Below, one piece after another: positions 1 to 6,326 of a stretch of 11,876 nucleotides of DNA. The position numbers and the translations under genes are program-made. Positions within the stretch are counted from its first letter, which is position 1. Each line of letters begins with the position of its first letter. The notes under the pieces were generated by a model. That model had not been told where the DNA came from. It saw only the letters and a program-made list of their open reading frames with translations, and ran no database searches. Source of the DNA: Propionibacteriaceae bacterium (GTDB lineage Bacteria > Actinomycetota > Actinomycetes > Propionibacteriales > Propionibacteriaceae); NCBI GenBank assembly GCA_009781325.1, contig WQYJ01000047.1, positions 1 through 11,876 on the forward strand. The letters are read 5' to 3'.

Positions 1-92
1 CCGCCAGGCAGGACCCCCGGAAGCCAACCCAGGGACTTGGGTAAAGATCCACCCCCAGACCCTACATCGGTGCCGGGGGTCCTGCCTGGCGG
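1..92. repeat. Perfect 20-bp inverted repeat (arms 1-20 and 73-92)
   Basis: Bases 1-20 are the exact reverse complement of bases 73-92, separated by 52 bases that contain most of the first copy of the direct repeat. As RNA or single-stranded DNA this gives a long GC-rich stem, and as DNA it resembles the ends of a very small MITE-like or REP-like element. The left arm begins at the first base of the window, so the true repeat may extend further left. No transposase or flanking target-site duplication is visible. I do not recognise the family. Confidence 0.85.
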
Positions 93-170
93 CAGGATGA
101 CCGGGGGGGCAAACTCAGGGACTTGGGTAAAGAGCCACCCCCCCCCCAGACCCTACATCGGTGCCGGGGG
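30..170. repeat. Two direct copies of a 50-55 bp intergenic repeat
   Basis: Copy A (30-79) and copy B (116-170) are identical except for one substitution (T48 versus G134) and the length of a C-tract, five C at 52-56 versus ten C at 138-147. Each copy starts CAGGGACTTGGGTAAAGA and ends in GGGGG, so the C-tract and the terminal G-tract can pair as a hairpin. The segments before each copy (around 7-13 and 91-97, both GGCAGGA) also resemble each other, suggesting an imperfect tandem unit of about 86 bp. The expandable C-tract suggests slippage. The unit lies directly upstream of lysA. Confidence 0.85.
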
Positions 171-180
171 ATAGGTACCG

Positions 181-217
181 TGATACAAACACAGACTGAA
201 CCGGCTACAGTTATCCC
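181..217 (+). promoter_or_regulatory. Candidate leaderless promoter of lysA
   Basis: The hexamer TACAGT at 206-211 fits an actinobacterial -10 (TANNNT) and lies six bases before the lysA ATG at 218, so transcription would start at or near the A of the start codon. No Shine-Dalgarno is visible between 195 and 217, which fits leaderless translation. The -35 is weak; TGATAC at 181-186 with a 19-bp spacer is the best I see. This is an inference from sequence pattern only. Confidence 0.35.
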
Positions 218-1600
218 ATGGAAACCCGCACTTTTGCCAACCCTGCAGCGCCCCAGTGGCTTGAGGTCCCTGAAAATCTTTGCGCACTGGATGCTGTTCT
301 GTGGCCCCAGGGGACACAACGAAGCGCTGACGGAGAGATCACCATTTCCGGACAGTCTGTGACCGAGTTAGTGTCGGCGTTCGGCTCGCCTTTGTATGTC
401 ATCGATGAGCAGGACTTCAGAGCTCGGGCACGTCAATTCAAGAACGAGTTTCCTACCTGGGGCGTCAGTTATGCCTCGAAGGCGTTTCTCTGCCGAGCGG
501 TCGCTCGATGGGTCAAGGAAGAAGGACTCGGCCTTGATGTGTGCTCGGGAAATGAGTTGGCGGTGGCACTGACCGCAGGTTTTCCTCCCGAGAAGATCGG
601 ATTCCATGGGAACAATAAGTCGGTCGAAGAGTTGCGCTACGCCATCAAGACTGGTGTTGGGCGCATCATTGTCGACTCCTTCGAAGAAATCGAGCGCATC
701 GATTCCTTAGCAGAGGACACCCCAGTCAATGTGCTCGTCAGAGTGACAACAGGGATTCAGGCGCACACCCATGAGTACATCTCCACCTCCCATGAGGATC
801 AGAAGTTCGGCTTCTCCATCGCCTCCGGTCAAGCCATGAAGGCTCTCTTAGCCTGCCATGAGAAGCCCACGATCAACCTCAAAGGCATCCATTCACACAT
901 TGGGTCTCAGATCTTCGGAACGGAAGCTTTCGATAAAGCTGCCCGGGGTCTGATTGTTCTGGCATGGACCTACCGCAGCGAAACCGGCTCGGAACTAGAA
1001 GAAATCAATCTCGGCGGGGGATACGGAATCGCCTACACCAACCAAGACACCCCGACTCCTGCTAGTGACCTGCATCGGGATATAACCAAAGCTATTAACC
1101 AAGCTCGTGCCCTCTATGATCTGAGCCCGGTCAAACTGTCGATTGAACCAGGCAGGGCGATCTGCGGAACTCCAGGGGTGGCTCTCTATACCGTCGGTAC
1201 GATCAAGCACCTCAATCTTGGCAACAGCAAAGAACGAACCTACGTAGCCGTCGACGGTGGCATGAGCGACAACATTCGTACTGCTCTGTACGGCGCCCAG
1301 TACACCGCCCAGCTTGCGAACCGCGTCTCTGATGCACCACCGATGCTCTCCAGGGTAGTGGGCAAGCACTGTGAGTCAGGGGACATCCTTGTTCACGATG
1401 TCTATCTGCCTGCAGATCTGCGTGTGGGGGACATCCTGGCTGTACCAGGGTCAGGAGCCTACGCTCGGCCCCTGTCCTCAAACTACAACTATGCTGCCCG
1501 CCCCGCAGTCGTTGCTGTCAACCAGGATGGAGCCCGCGTGATTGTCAGGCGTGAGACCCTGACTGATCTCATGGCCCTTGATGTTGACACCACCCGGTGA
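218..1600 (+). CDS. lysA: Diaminopimelate decarboxylase
   Basis: PLP enzyme that decarboxylates meso-diaminopimelate to L-lysine, the last step of lysine synthesis, in the cytoplasm. The 460-residue product matches the usual actinobacterial LysA length. It has the fold-III alanine-racemase barrel followed by a C-terminal beta domain. Visible motifs are YASKAF with the Schiff-base lysine K88, HSHIGSQ at 225-231, GGGYG at 266-270 and EPGR at 310-313, which bind the PLP phosphate. CESGD at 385-389 carries the catalytic cysteine C385 contributed across the dimer, and a tyrosine lies at Y415. The ATG at 218 has no Shine-Dalgarno but a -10-like hexamer just upstream, so it may be leaderless. In relatives argS precedes it and hom follows; here thrH follows after 81 bp. 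Family assignment is secure; the exact start is slightly less so. Confidence 0.97.
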   Translation: METRTFANPAAPQWLEVPENLCALDAVLWPQGTQRSADGEITISGQSVTELVSAFGSPLYVIDEQDFRARARQFKNEFPTWGVSYASKAFLCRAVARWVKEEGLGLDVCSGNELAVALTAGFPPEKIGFHGNNKSVEELRYAIKTGVGRIIVDSFEEIERIDSLAEDTPVNVLVRVTTGIQAHTHEYISTSHEDQKFGFSIASGQAMKALLACHEKPTINLKGIHSHIGSQIFGTEAFDKAARGLIVLAWTYRSETGSELEEINLGGGYGIAYTNQDTPTPASDLHRDITKAINQARALYDLSPVKLSIEPGRAICGTPGVALYTVGTIKHLNLGNSKERTYVAVDGGMSDNIRTALYGAQYTAQLANRVSDAPPMLSRVVGKHCESGDILVHDVYLPADLRVGDILAVPGSGAYARPLSSNYNYAARPAVVAVNQDGARVIVRRETLTDLMALDVDTTR

Positions 1601-1646
1601 ATAGACGTACCGCAATAATCCTCGATAGTCTTCGGTTAGAGCGGTG

Positions 1647-1681
1647 TAATATGAAATCACTGTTGTTGGAAGGAATGTGCC
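1647..1681 (+). promoter_or_regulatory. Candidate -10 and ribosome binding site for thrH
   Basis: TAATAT at 1647-1652 resembles a -10 element, but no convincing -35 lies 16-18 bp upstream. GGAAGGA at 1668-1674 is a good Shine-Dalgarno seven bases before the GTG at 1682; it decides for that GTG rather than the in-frame ATG at 1688. Whether thrH has its own promoter or is read through from lysA is uncertain. Confidence 0.35.
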
Positions 1682-2302
1682 GTGGGTATGGAAGTCGTCT
1701 GCTTTGATCTTGAAGGTGTTCTAGTCCCAGAGATCTGGATCAACGTTGCTGAGAAGACCGGCATCGAGGCTCTGCGCCTGACCACACGCGATGTCCCTGA
1801 CTACGACGAACTCATGGTCTACCGTCTCGGAATTCTGGAAAAAGAAGGCCTCGGTATTGCTGAGATCCAGAACGTCATCGCTCAACTGAGCCCCATGCCA
1901 GGTGCTGCGCAGTTCCTCGCCTGGGTGAAGCAGAACTTCCAGGTCATCATCCTGTCCGATACTTTCTATCAGTTCGCAGCACCGCTGATGACCCAACTGG
2001 ACTACCCGGCTCTGTTTGCTCATAACCTCATCATCGATGACCGCGGCCGCATCGTCGACTACAAGCTGCGAATGCGTGACCAGAAGGCGGCAGCAGTGCG
2101 CGCGCTCCAGGAGTTGAACTTCACAGTCTTCGCTGCAGGAGATTCCTACAACGACACCGGAATGCTCCTAGCTGCGGATCGCGGCTTCCTCTTCAGGCCC
2201 CCAGCCAAAGTTATCGAGGAATTTCCGCAGCTTCCGGTGTTCACAGAGTACGATGCCCTGAAGGCAGAATTTGTGTCATCATCATCTCGCAGTATAGGCT
2301 GA
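1682..2302 (+). CDS. thrH: ThrH: phosphoserine phosphatase / phosphoserine:homoserine phosphotransferase
   Basis: HAD-superfamily protein of 206 residues that closely resembles my memory of Pseudomonas aeruginosa ThrH over its whole length, including the start (CFDLEGVLVPEIWI), the middle (LSDTFY) and the end (SSSRSI). The characterised ThrH moves phosphate from phosphoserine to homoserine and also acts as a phosphoserine phosphatase; it can bypass the classical homoserine kinase ThrB. HAD motif I is DLEGVL at 9-14, with nucleophile D9 and E11 in place of the second Asp, as in ThrH/SerB relatives. Motif II is SDT at 92-94, the motif III lysine is probably K135, and motif IV is GDSYND at 153-158. 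The GTG start is chosen from the well-placed Shine-Dalgarno. It sits between lysA and rho, where other actinobacteria keep hom-thrC-thrB. A plain SerB role is the alternative, but overall resemblance favours ThrH. Confidence 0.9.
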   Translation: MGMEVVCFDLEGVLVPEIWINVAEKTGIEALRLTTRDVPDYDELMVYRLGILEKEGLGIAEIQNVIAQLSPMPGAAQFLAWVKQNFQVIILSDTFYQFAAPLMTQLDYPALFAHNLIIDDRGRIVDYKLRMRDQKAAAVRALQELNFTVFAAGDSYNDTGMLLAADRGFLFRPPAKVIEEFPQLPVFTEYDALKAEFVSSSSRSIG

Positions 2303-2456
2303 GCACTGGTTGAATCCATGGTAAGCTAGGCCCTGCTGGGGACGACAACACCTCCCTAGGGTCAGCATCATTAAGCGCGATAGCTGCCATCACAAAATCA
2401 CCTCGTAGCCCCATGGGTCTTTGGACTGCGAATTATCACGTACCGAGAGGAAATCC
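2299..2456 (+). promoter_or_regulatory. thrH-rho intergenic region with candidate rho promoter
   Basis: The 154-bp gap before rho contains a plausible -10, TAAGCT at 2322-2327, 17 bp after a weak -35-like CTGAGC at 2299-2304; this would give a rho leader of about 120 nt. The leader holds CTAGG (2326-2330) facing CCTAG (2355-2359) and the 8-bp palindrome CCCTAGGG at 2354-2361, so a weak hairpin is possible. AGAGGA at 2446-2451 is the Shine-Dalgarno five bases before the GTG at 2457. Rho autoregulates in other bacteria; nothing here proves that. Confidence 0.35.
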
Positions 2457-4043
2457 GTGACTGAGCAATTAGAATCTATGCTTTTGCCAGATCTCAGGAA
2501 GCACGCTTCAAGTCTTGGCATCCCCAAGGTCGCTGGCATGCGGAAGTCAGAACTTGTCTCCAAGATTGCCGAGGCCAGCAAGGGCACAACTCCCGCGAAG
2601 GCTGCGAGTGACCCAGCGCCTGCTCCCGCCTCAATCGCGGTGGAGCCCAAGGGCAATGTTCGTCATCGTTCACGAAAACCAGCCCCTGCTGAGGCAGATG
2701 TCAACGTCTCCGACGAGGTTGGCGCACGCCTGGCAGCTCTCGGCATGGATATTGCCGAGCCTGTTTCGAAGTCTGACTCTTCCGATAATTCCCAAGACGG
2801 TGACGACGATTCGCCTAACTCTCGGCGTAACCGCCGCCGCCGCAGCAGAGACCGCCAGAACCGACGCCGCACCCCAGGCATGGAACGGATGGACAACGAG
2901 CCTCAGGTCAATGCCGATGATGTCCTTGCTCCGGTCAAGGGAATCGTGGATGTGATGGAGGGGTATGCCTTCGTGCGTACGACCGGGTATCTGCCCAGCC
3001 CCGACGATGCCTATATGCCTCTGGGCATGGTCCGCAAGTACGGTCTGCGCAAGGGTGATGTTGTCACAGGCTCCATCAAGCTTCCGCGTGATGGGGAACG
3101 CAAAGAGAAGTTCAGCCCCTTCGTGGCGCTGGAGTCCGTCAATGGCCAAGACCCTGAGACAGCCAAGGATCGCCCCGATTTCGCCAAGCTCACCCCGCTC
3201 TACCCTCAAGAAAGACTGCGTCTGGAAACTGAGCCCACCAAGATGATCGGTCGTATCGTCGACATGGTGGCTCCCATCGGTAAGGGCCAGCGCGGTTTGA
3301 TCGTCTCACCGCCCAAGGCCGGCAAGACCATGATCATGCAGGCCATCGCCAATGCGATCACCGACAACAACCCCGAAGTTCACCTCATGGTTGTCCTGGT
3401 CGACGAACGTCCAGAAGAAGTCACCGACTTCCAGCGCACCGTCACCGGTGAGGTTATCGCCTCCACCTTCGACCGTCCCGCTGAGGATCACACCTCGATC
3501 TCTGAACTCGCCATTGAGAGAGCCAAGAGACTGGTCGAGACCGGAAAAGACGTCGTGATCCTGCTCGACGGTATCACCCGCTTGGGACGCGCCTACAACC
3601 TCGCAGCACCCGCATCAGGACGTATCCTCTCCGGTGGTGTGGACTCTGCTGCTCTATATCCGCCCAAGAAGTTCTTCGGTGCTGCAAGAAACATCGAAGA
3701 CGGGGGATCGCTGACCATCCTCGCCACGGCTCTCATCGAAACTGGCTCCAAGATGGACGAAGTCATCTTCGAAGAGTTCAAGGGAACAGGCAACATGGAA
3801 CTGCGTCTTCGCAGAGACCTAGCCGACAAGAGGATCTTCCCCGCCATCGACATTGATGCCTCAGGAACACGGCGCGAAGAGCTGCTCATGAGCCGCGAAG
3901 AACTCGCCATCATCTGGAAACTACGCCGCGTCCTGTCCGGTATGGAGGATCAGGCTGCTCTGGAGATGCTCCTCAAGCAAATGCGCAAGGTCGATTCCAA
4001 CCACGAGTTCCTGCTTCAGATTTCGAGGACCACACCGAACTAA
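2457..4043 (+). CDS. rho: Transcription termination factor Rho
   Basis: Hexameric RNA-dependent ATPase/helicase that releases transcripts from RNA polymerase. The GTG at 2457 is chosen because AGAGGA precedes it by five bases; the frame is open 12 codons further, but the upstream TTG at 2421 has no such site. The 528-residue product has a Rho_N helical domain (about 3-42), then an actinobacterial low-complexity insert (43-140) rich in Ala/Pro, acidic residues and a basic run of Arg (123-138). The OB-fold RNA-binding domain follows (about 155-210), then the RecA-like motor. Walker A is PPKAGKT at 285-291, the catalytic Glu is E317 in DERPEE, Walker B ends at D371, the Q-loop is around 386-400 and the R-loop around 430-445. 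Two usual residues differ: F325 (Met219 in E. coli) and G372 (Ser266). It is followed by a promoter-like site for rpmE and no visible terminator. Confidence 0.98.
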   Translation: MTEQLESMLLPDLRKHASSLGIPKVAGMRKSELVSKIAEASKGTTPAKAASDPAPAPASIAVEPKGNVRHRSRKPAPAEADVNVSDEVGARLAALGMDIAEPVSKSDSSDNSQDGDDDSPNSRRNRRRRSRDRQNRRRTPGMERMDNEPQVNADDVLAPVKGIVDVMEGYAFVRTTGYLPSPDDAYMPLGMVRKYGLRKGDVVTGSIKLPRDGERKEKFSPFVALESVNGQDPETAKDRPDFAKLTPLYPQERLRLETEPTKMIGRIVDMVAPIGKGQRGLIVSPPKAGKTMIMQAIANAITDNNPEVHLMVVLVDERPEEVTDFQRTVTGEVIASTFDRPAEDHTSISELAIERAKRLVETGKDVVILLDGITRLGRAYNLAAPASGRILSGGVDSAALYPPKKFFGAARNIEDGGSLTILATALIETGSKMDEVIFEEFKGTGNMELRLRRDLADKRIFPAIDIDASGTRREELLMSREELAIIWKLRRVLSGMEDQAALEMLLKQMRKVDSNHEFLLQISRTTPN

Positions 4044-4047
4044 GGAT

Positions 4048-4075
4048 TTGTCCTACCAAGGTCCTATGGCATAAT
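4048..4075 (+). promoter_or_regulatory. Candidate rpmE promoter
   Basis: TTGTCC at 4048-4053 and CATAAT at 4070-4075 are separated by 16 bp, and TG at 4067-4068 makes an extended -10. The predicted start is near 4082, giving a leader of about 50 nt for rpmE. The promoter begins five bases after the rho stop codon. Confidence 0.5.
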
Positions 4076-4085
4076 TAATCGCTGA

Positions 4086-4113
4086 TGCTGGTTCACGTAC
4101 TCCCGACCCAGCA
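4086..4113 (+). promoter_or_regulatory. Hairpin in rpmE leader, candidate L31 ribosomal leader
   Basis: TGCTGG (4086-4091) is the exact reverse complement of CCAGCA (4108-4113), with a 16-nt loop. The stem starts a few bases after the predicted transcription start and ends nine bases before the Shine-Dalgarno AAGGAG (4122-4127). Autoregulatory leader RNAs upstream of rpmE have been described as structured RNA families in actinobacteria; assignment of this stem to such a family is inference. Confidence 0.35.
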
Positions 4114-4133
4114 GATCATTCAAGGAGATAATG

Positions 4134-4352
4134 ATGAAATCAGGAATTCATCCTGACTACGTGGTCACCGAAGTGACCTGTACCTGCGGGAACATCTTTA
4201 CTACCCGCTCCACCAAGAAAGACGGCATTATTCACGCCGAAGTCTGTTCACACTGCCACCCCTTCTACACAGGTAAGCAGAAGATTCTGGACACAGGTGG
4301 GCGCGTGGCACGCTTCGAGCGCCGTTACGCCTCGCAGGCAAAGAAGAGCTAG
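4134..4352 (+). CDS. rpmE: 50S ribosomal protein L31, zinc-binding (C+) type
   Basis: Small protein of the large ribosomal subunit at the central protuberance, bridging to the 30S head. Numbered from ATG 4134 it is 72 residues. It carries the four zinc-ligand cysteines C16 and C18 (CTC) plus C38 and C41 (CSHC), which marks the zinc-containing form rather than the zinc-free paralogue bacteria use under zinc starvation. Two adjacent ATGs exist (4131 and 4134). The second gives the usual beginning MKSGIHP and a seven-base distance from AAGGAG, so I prefer it; the first would add one Met. It has its own promoter-like site after rho and a hairpin in its leader, with prfA 60 bp downstream. The C-terminus (VARFERRYASQAKKS) is the standard basic tail. 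Confidence 0.97.
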   Translation: MKSGIHPDYVVTEVTCTCGNIFTTRSTKKDGIIHAEVCSHCHPFYTGKQKILDTGGRVARFERRYASQAKKS

Positions 4353-4367
4353 CACCTCAGATCGTTT

Positions 4368-4384
4368 CCGGGCTGACTGCCCGG
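4368..4384 (+). other. Hairpin between rpmE and prfA
   Basis: CCGGGC (4368-4373) and GCCCGG (4379-4384) form a perfect six-base GC stem with a five-base loop TGACT. No run of T follows (TGGTTCGGTC), so it does not look like a normal intrinsic terminator. It may stabilise the rpmE transcript 3' end or partially attenuate read-through into prfA, but the function is unknown. Confidence 0.5.
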
Positions 4385-4412
4385 TGGTTCGGTCTGCATC
4401 GATAAGAGGATC

Positions 4413-5483
4413 ATGCCTGACATCCAGGATTACACCGAAGAGTTTCGATCACTGGAAACGCAACTCTCCGATCCGAGCGTGCATGCAGACATGAAGCTGG
4501 CTAGGCGTTTGGGCCGGCGGTACGCAGAACTCACACCCATCGTCAAAGCGCTCACCGAGAAGCAGCAGATCACTGCTGATATCGAGGCAGCCCGCGAACT
4601 GTGCAGCGAAGACCCCAGTTTCGCCGATGAGGTCATTAGTCTCGAAACTGCACTGGTTGAGGTGGATGAACGTCTTGCTCGGCTTCTTGCTCCTCGTGAC
4701 CCCAATGATTCTCGGGACGCCATCATGGAAATCAAATCCGGTGAAGGCGGCGAAGAATCCGCTCTATTCGCCAAGGACCTGTTCGGGATGTACGTCAAAT
4801 ACATCGAGTCCCGCAAGTGGTCTACTGAAGTCCTTGATGCCCAGGAAACCGATCTGGGGGGTTTAAAATCCATCACCTTCGCTGTTAAAGGCCCGCAATC
4901 AGATCAGGCCCCCTACGGCTCACTGAAGTTTGAGGGCGGTGTCCACCGCGTCCAGCGCGTACCTGTCACCGAGTCGCAGGGGAGAATCCACACCTCGGCA
5001 GCAGGTGTGATGGTCATGCCGGATATCGACGACACTGAAATCACCATCGATGATACCGATCTGAAGATTGATGTCTTCCGTGCCTCGGGACCCGGTGGAC
5101 AGGGGGTCAACACAACGGACTCTGCTGTGCGTATCACCCACGTACCCTCCGGAATTGTGGTGTCCTGCCAGAACGAGAGATCCCAACTTCAGAACAAGGA
5201 GTCGGCGATGAGGATGCTGCGAGCCCGGCTCACCCAACTCGCCGAAGAGGAAGCAGCACAGTCTGCCTCGGCAGCCCGGAAATCACAGGTACGCACCGTT
5301 GACCGATCCGAGCGCATCCGTACCTATAACTTCCCGGAGAACCGCATCACTGATCACCGAATCGGCTATAAGGCTTATAACCTTGACCAGTTCCTGGCTG
5401 GAGATATTCAGCCTTTGGTCACTGCACTTCAAGAAGCTGATCTTGCCAATAGACTCGCATTAGCGACTCAAGGAGCATCGTGA
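4413..5483 (+). CDS. prfA: Peptide chain release factor 1 (RF1)
   Basis: Class I release factor that recognises UAA and UAG in the ribosomal A site and triggers hydrolysis of the finished peptide. The 356-residue length is normal for RF1. The N-terminal helical domain (about 1-100) is followed by domains 2-4. The codon-recognition tripeptide is P184-V185-T186 in the RF1 context RVPVTESQGRIHTS; the PxT form distinguishes it from RF2 (SPF). The catalytic loop is GPGGQ at 226-230, with Q230 the residue methylated by PrmC. The start ATG 4413 follows AAGAGGA (4404-4410) at slightly short spacing. Its stop overlaps the prmC start by four bases (GTGA), so translational coupling is likely. Assignment is secure. 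Confidence 0.98.
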   Translation: MPDIQDYTEEFRSLETQLSDPSVHADMKLARRLGRRYAELTPIVKALTEKQQITADIEAARELCSEDPSFADEVISLETALVEVDERLARLLAPRDPNDSRDAIMEIKSGEGGEESALFAKDLFGMYVKYIESRKWSTEVLDAQETDLGGLKSITFAVKGPQSDQAPYGSLKFEGGVHRVQRVPVTESQGRIHTSAAGVMVMPDIDDTEITIDDTDLKIDVFRASGPGGQGVNTTDSAVRITHVPSGIVVSCQNERSQLQNKESAMRMLRARLTQLAEEEAAQSASAARKSQVRTVDRSERIRTYNFPENRITDHRIGYKAYNLDQFLAGDIQPLVTALQEADLANRLALATQGAS

Positions 5484-6319
5484 CATCTGCTAGTCAAGCC
5501 ATCATCGGGGCCACGGCACAACTGAAAAAAGCGGGCATCGCCAGCCCCAAAGCTGAGGCTCGTTCCTTGGTCTGTTTTGCTCTTAATCTGGAGCCTACCC
5601 AGTTGCTCTTAGCTGAGACTCTGTCTCCGACTGACATACATAGACTCGACGAAATGATCGCCGAGCGTATCGGTGGAACACCGCTGCAATACGTCACTGG
5701 TGAAGCCTTCTTCAGAAAAACATCCGTACGCGTGGGTCCCGGAGTCTTTATCCCTCGTCCAGAAACAGAGGTCTTAGCCGGGTGGGCCATTGACCAGGTT
5801 CGTCTGGGCTACACCCGAGTCGTGGAACTGTGTGCAGGAACCGGTGCTATCTCACTGGCTATCGCCCAAGAGTCCCATCCTTCTATTCAATGGGCTGTCG
5901 AGTCTAGCGAGACCGCGTACTCCTATCTGTTGGAGAATCTCATCGGAACCTCCATCATTCCCGTCCAGGCTGACATGGCAACAGCCCTGCCCGAATTGGA
6001 CGGCACCGTCGACCTGGTGGTGGTGAATCCTCCCTACCTTCCCGAATCATCGGCCAAGGATCTGCCGTCCGATGTCTTAGCCGAACCAGCGGCTGCCTTG
6101 TTCTCCGGTGAGGATGGAATGGACGCCATGAAAACTGTCCTGCGTACTGCCCGGCGACTGCTGAGACCCAAGGGTGAACTGGGAGTCGAGCACGGCGACG
6201 ACCAAGAATTGAAGGTACAAAGATTGTTCGCTAGAGCCAGATTTGAGGAGATAACTTCATGGCCAGATCTGAGTTCTCGGCCTCGTTTTATTACCGCTCG
6301 CAAGCCAGACGTGCAATGA
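5480..6319 (+). CDS. prmC: Release factor glutamine N5-methyltransferase
   Basis: SAM-dependent enzyme (PrmC/HemK) that methylates the GGQ glutamine of RF1 and RF2, raising termination efficiency. The 279-residue product has an N-terminal helical substrate-binding domain (about 1-80, including PLQYVTGEAFF at 68-78) and a Rossmann-like methyltransferase domain. IPRPETE lies at 91-97, SAM motif I (ELCAGTGAIS) at 116-125, and the hallmark NPPY at 183-186 contacts the glutamine amide. The GTG start is set by AAGGAG (5470-5475) four bases upstream and overlaps the prfA stop, tying enzyme synthesis to its substrate. In older annotation this gene is called hemK; a heme role is not supported. Confidence 0.97.
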   Translation: MTSASQAIIGATAQLKKAGIASPKAEARSLVCFALNLEPTQLLLAETLSPTDIHRLDEMIAERIGGTPLQYVTGEAFFRKTSVRVGPGVFIPRPETEVLAGWAIDQVRLGYTRVVELCAGTGAISLAIAQESHPSIQWAVESSETAYSYLLENLIGTSIIPVQADMATALPELDGTVDLVVVNPPYLPESSAKDLPSDVLAEPAAALFSGEDGMDAMKTVLRTARRLLRPKGELGVEHGDDQELKVQRLFARARFEEITSWPDLSSRPRFITARKPDVQ

Positions 6320-6326
6320 TTATCAC

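Noticed and set aside
30..170. CRISPR-like array from the two repeated units
   Set aside because: Only two copies with an unlike C-tract length, no regular spacers and no cas genes; it is an intergenic repeat.
93..217. Lysine riboswitch upstream of lysA
   Set aside because: The space is short and filled by the repeat; no multi-helix lysine-aptamer features are visible and the likely transcript is leaderless.
62..402. Open frames on both strands covering the repeat and the beginning of lysA
   Set aside because: They consist of repeat sequence and antisense or out-of-frame lysA, with low-complexity Pro/Gly products and no ribosome sites.
1682..2302. Calling the HAD gene serB only
   Set aside because: The length of 206 residues and end-to-end resemblance to ThrH, including the LEGVLVPEIWI start, fit ThrH better than the longer actinobacterial SerB proteins.
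2421..2456. Upstream TTG start extending Rho by 12 residues
   Set aside because: It has no Shine-Dalgarno, while GTG 2457 has AGAGGA five bases upstream and gives the usual Rho beginning.
2663..3209. Long antisense and shifted open frames inside rho
   Set aside because: They arise from the GC-rich, Arg-codon-rich insert; the products have no domain features and rho is unambiguous on the + strand.
4044..4085. Intrinsic terminator after rho
   Set aside because: No stem followed by a T-run is present; the segment reads better as the rpmE promoter.
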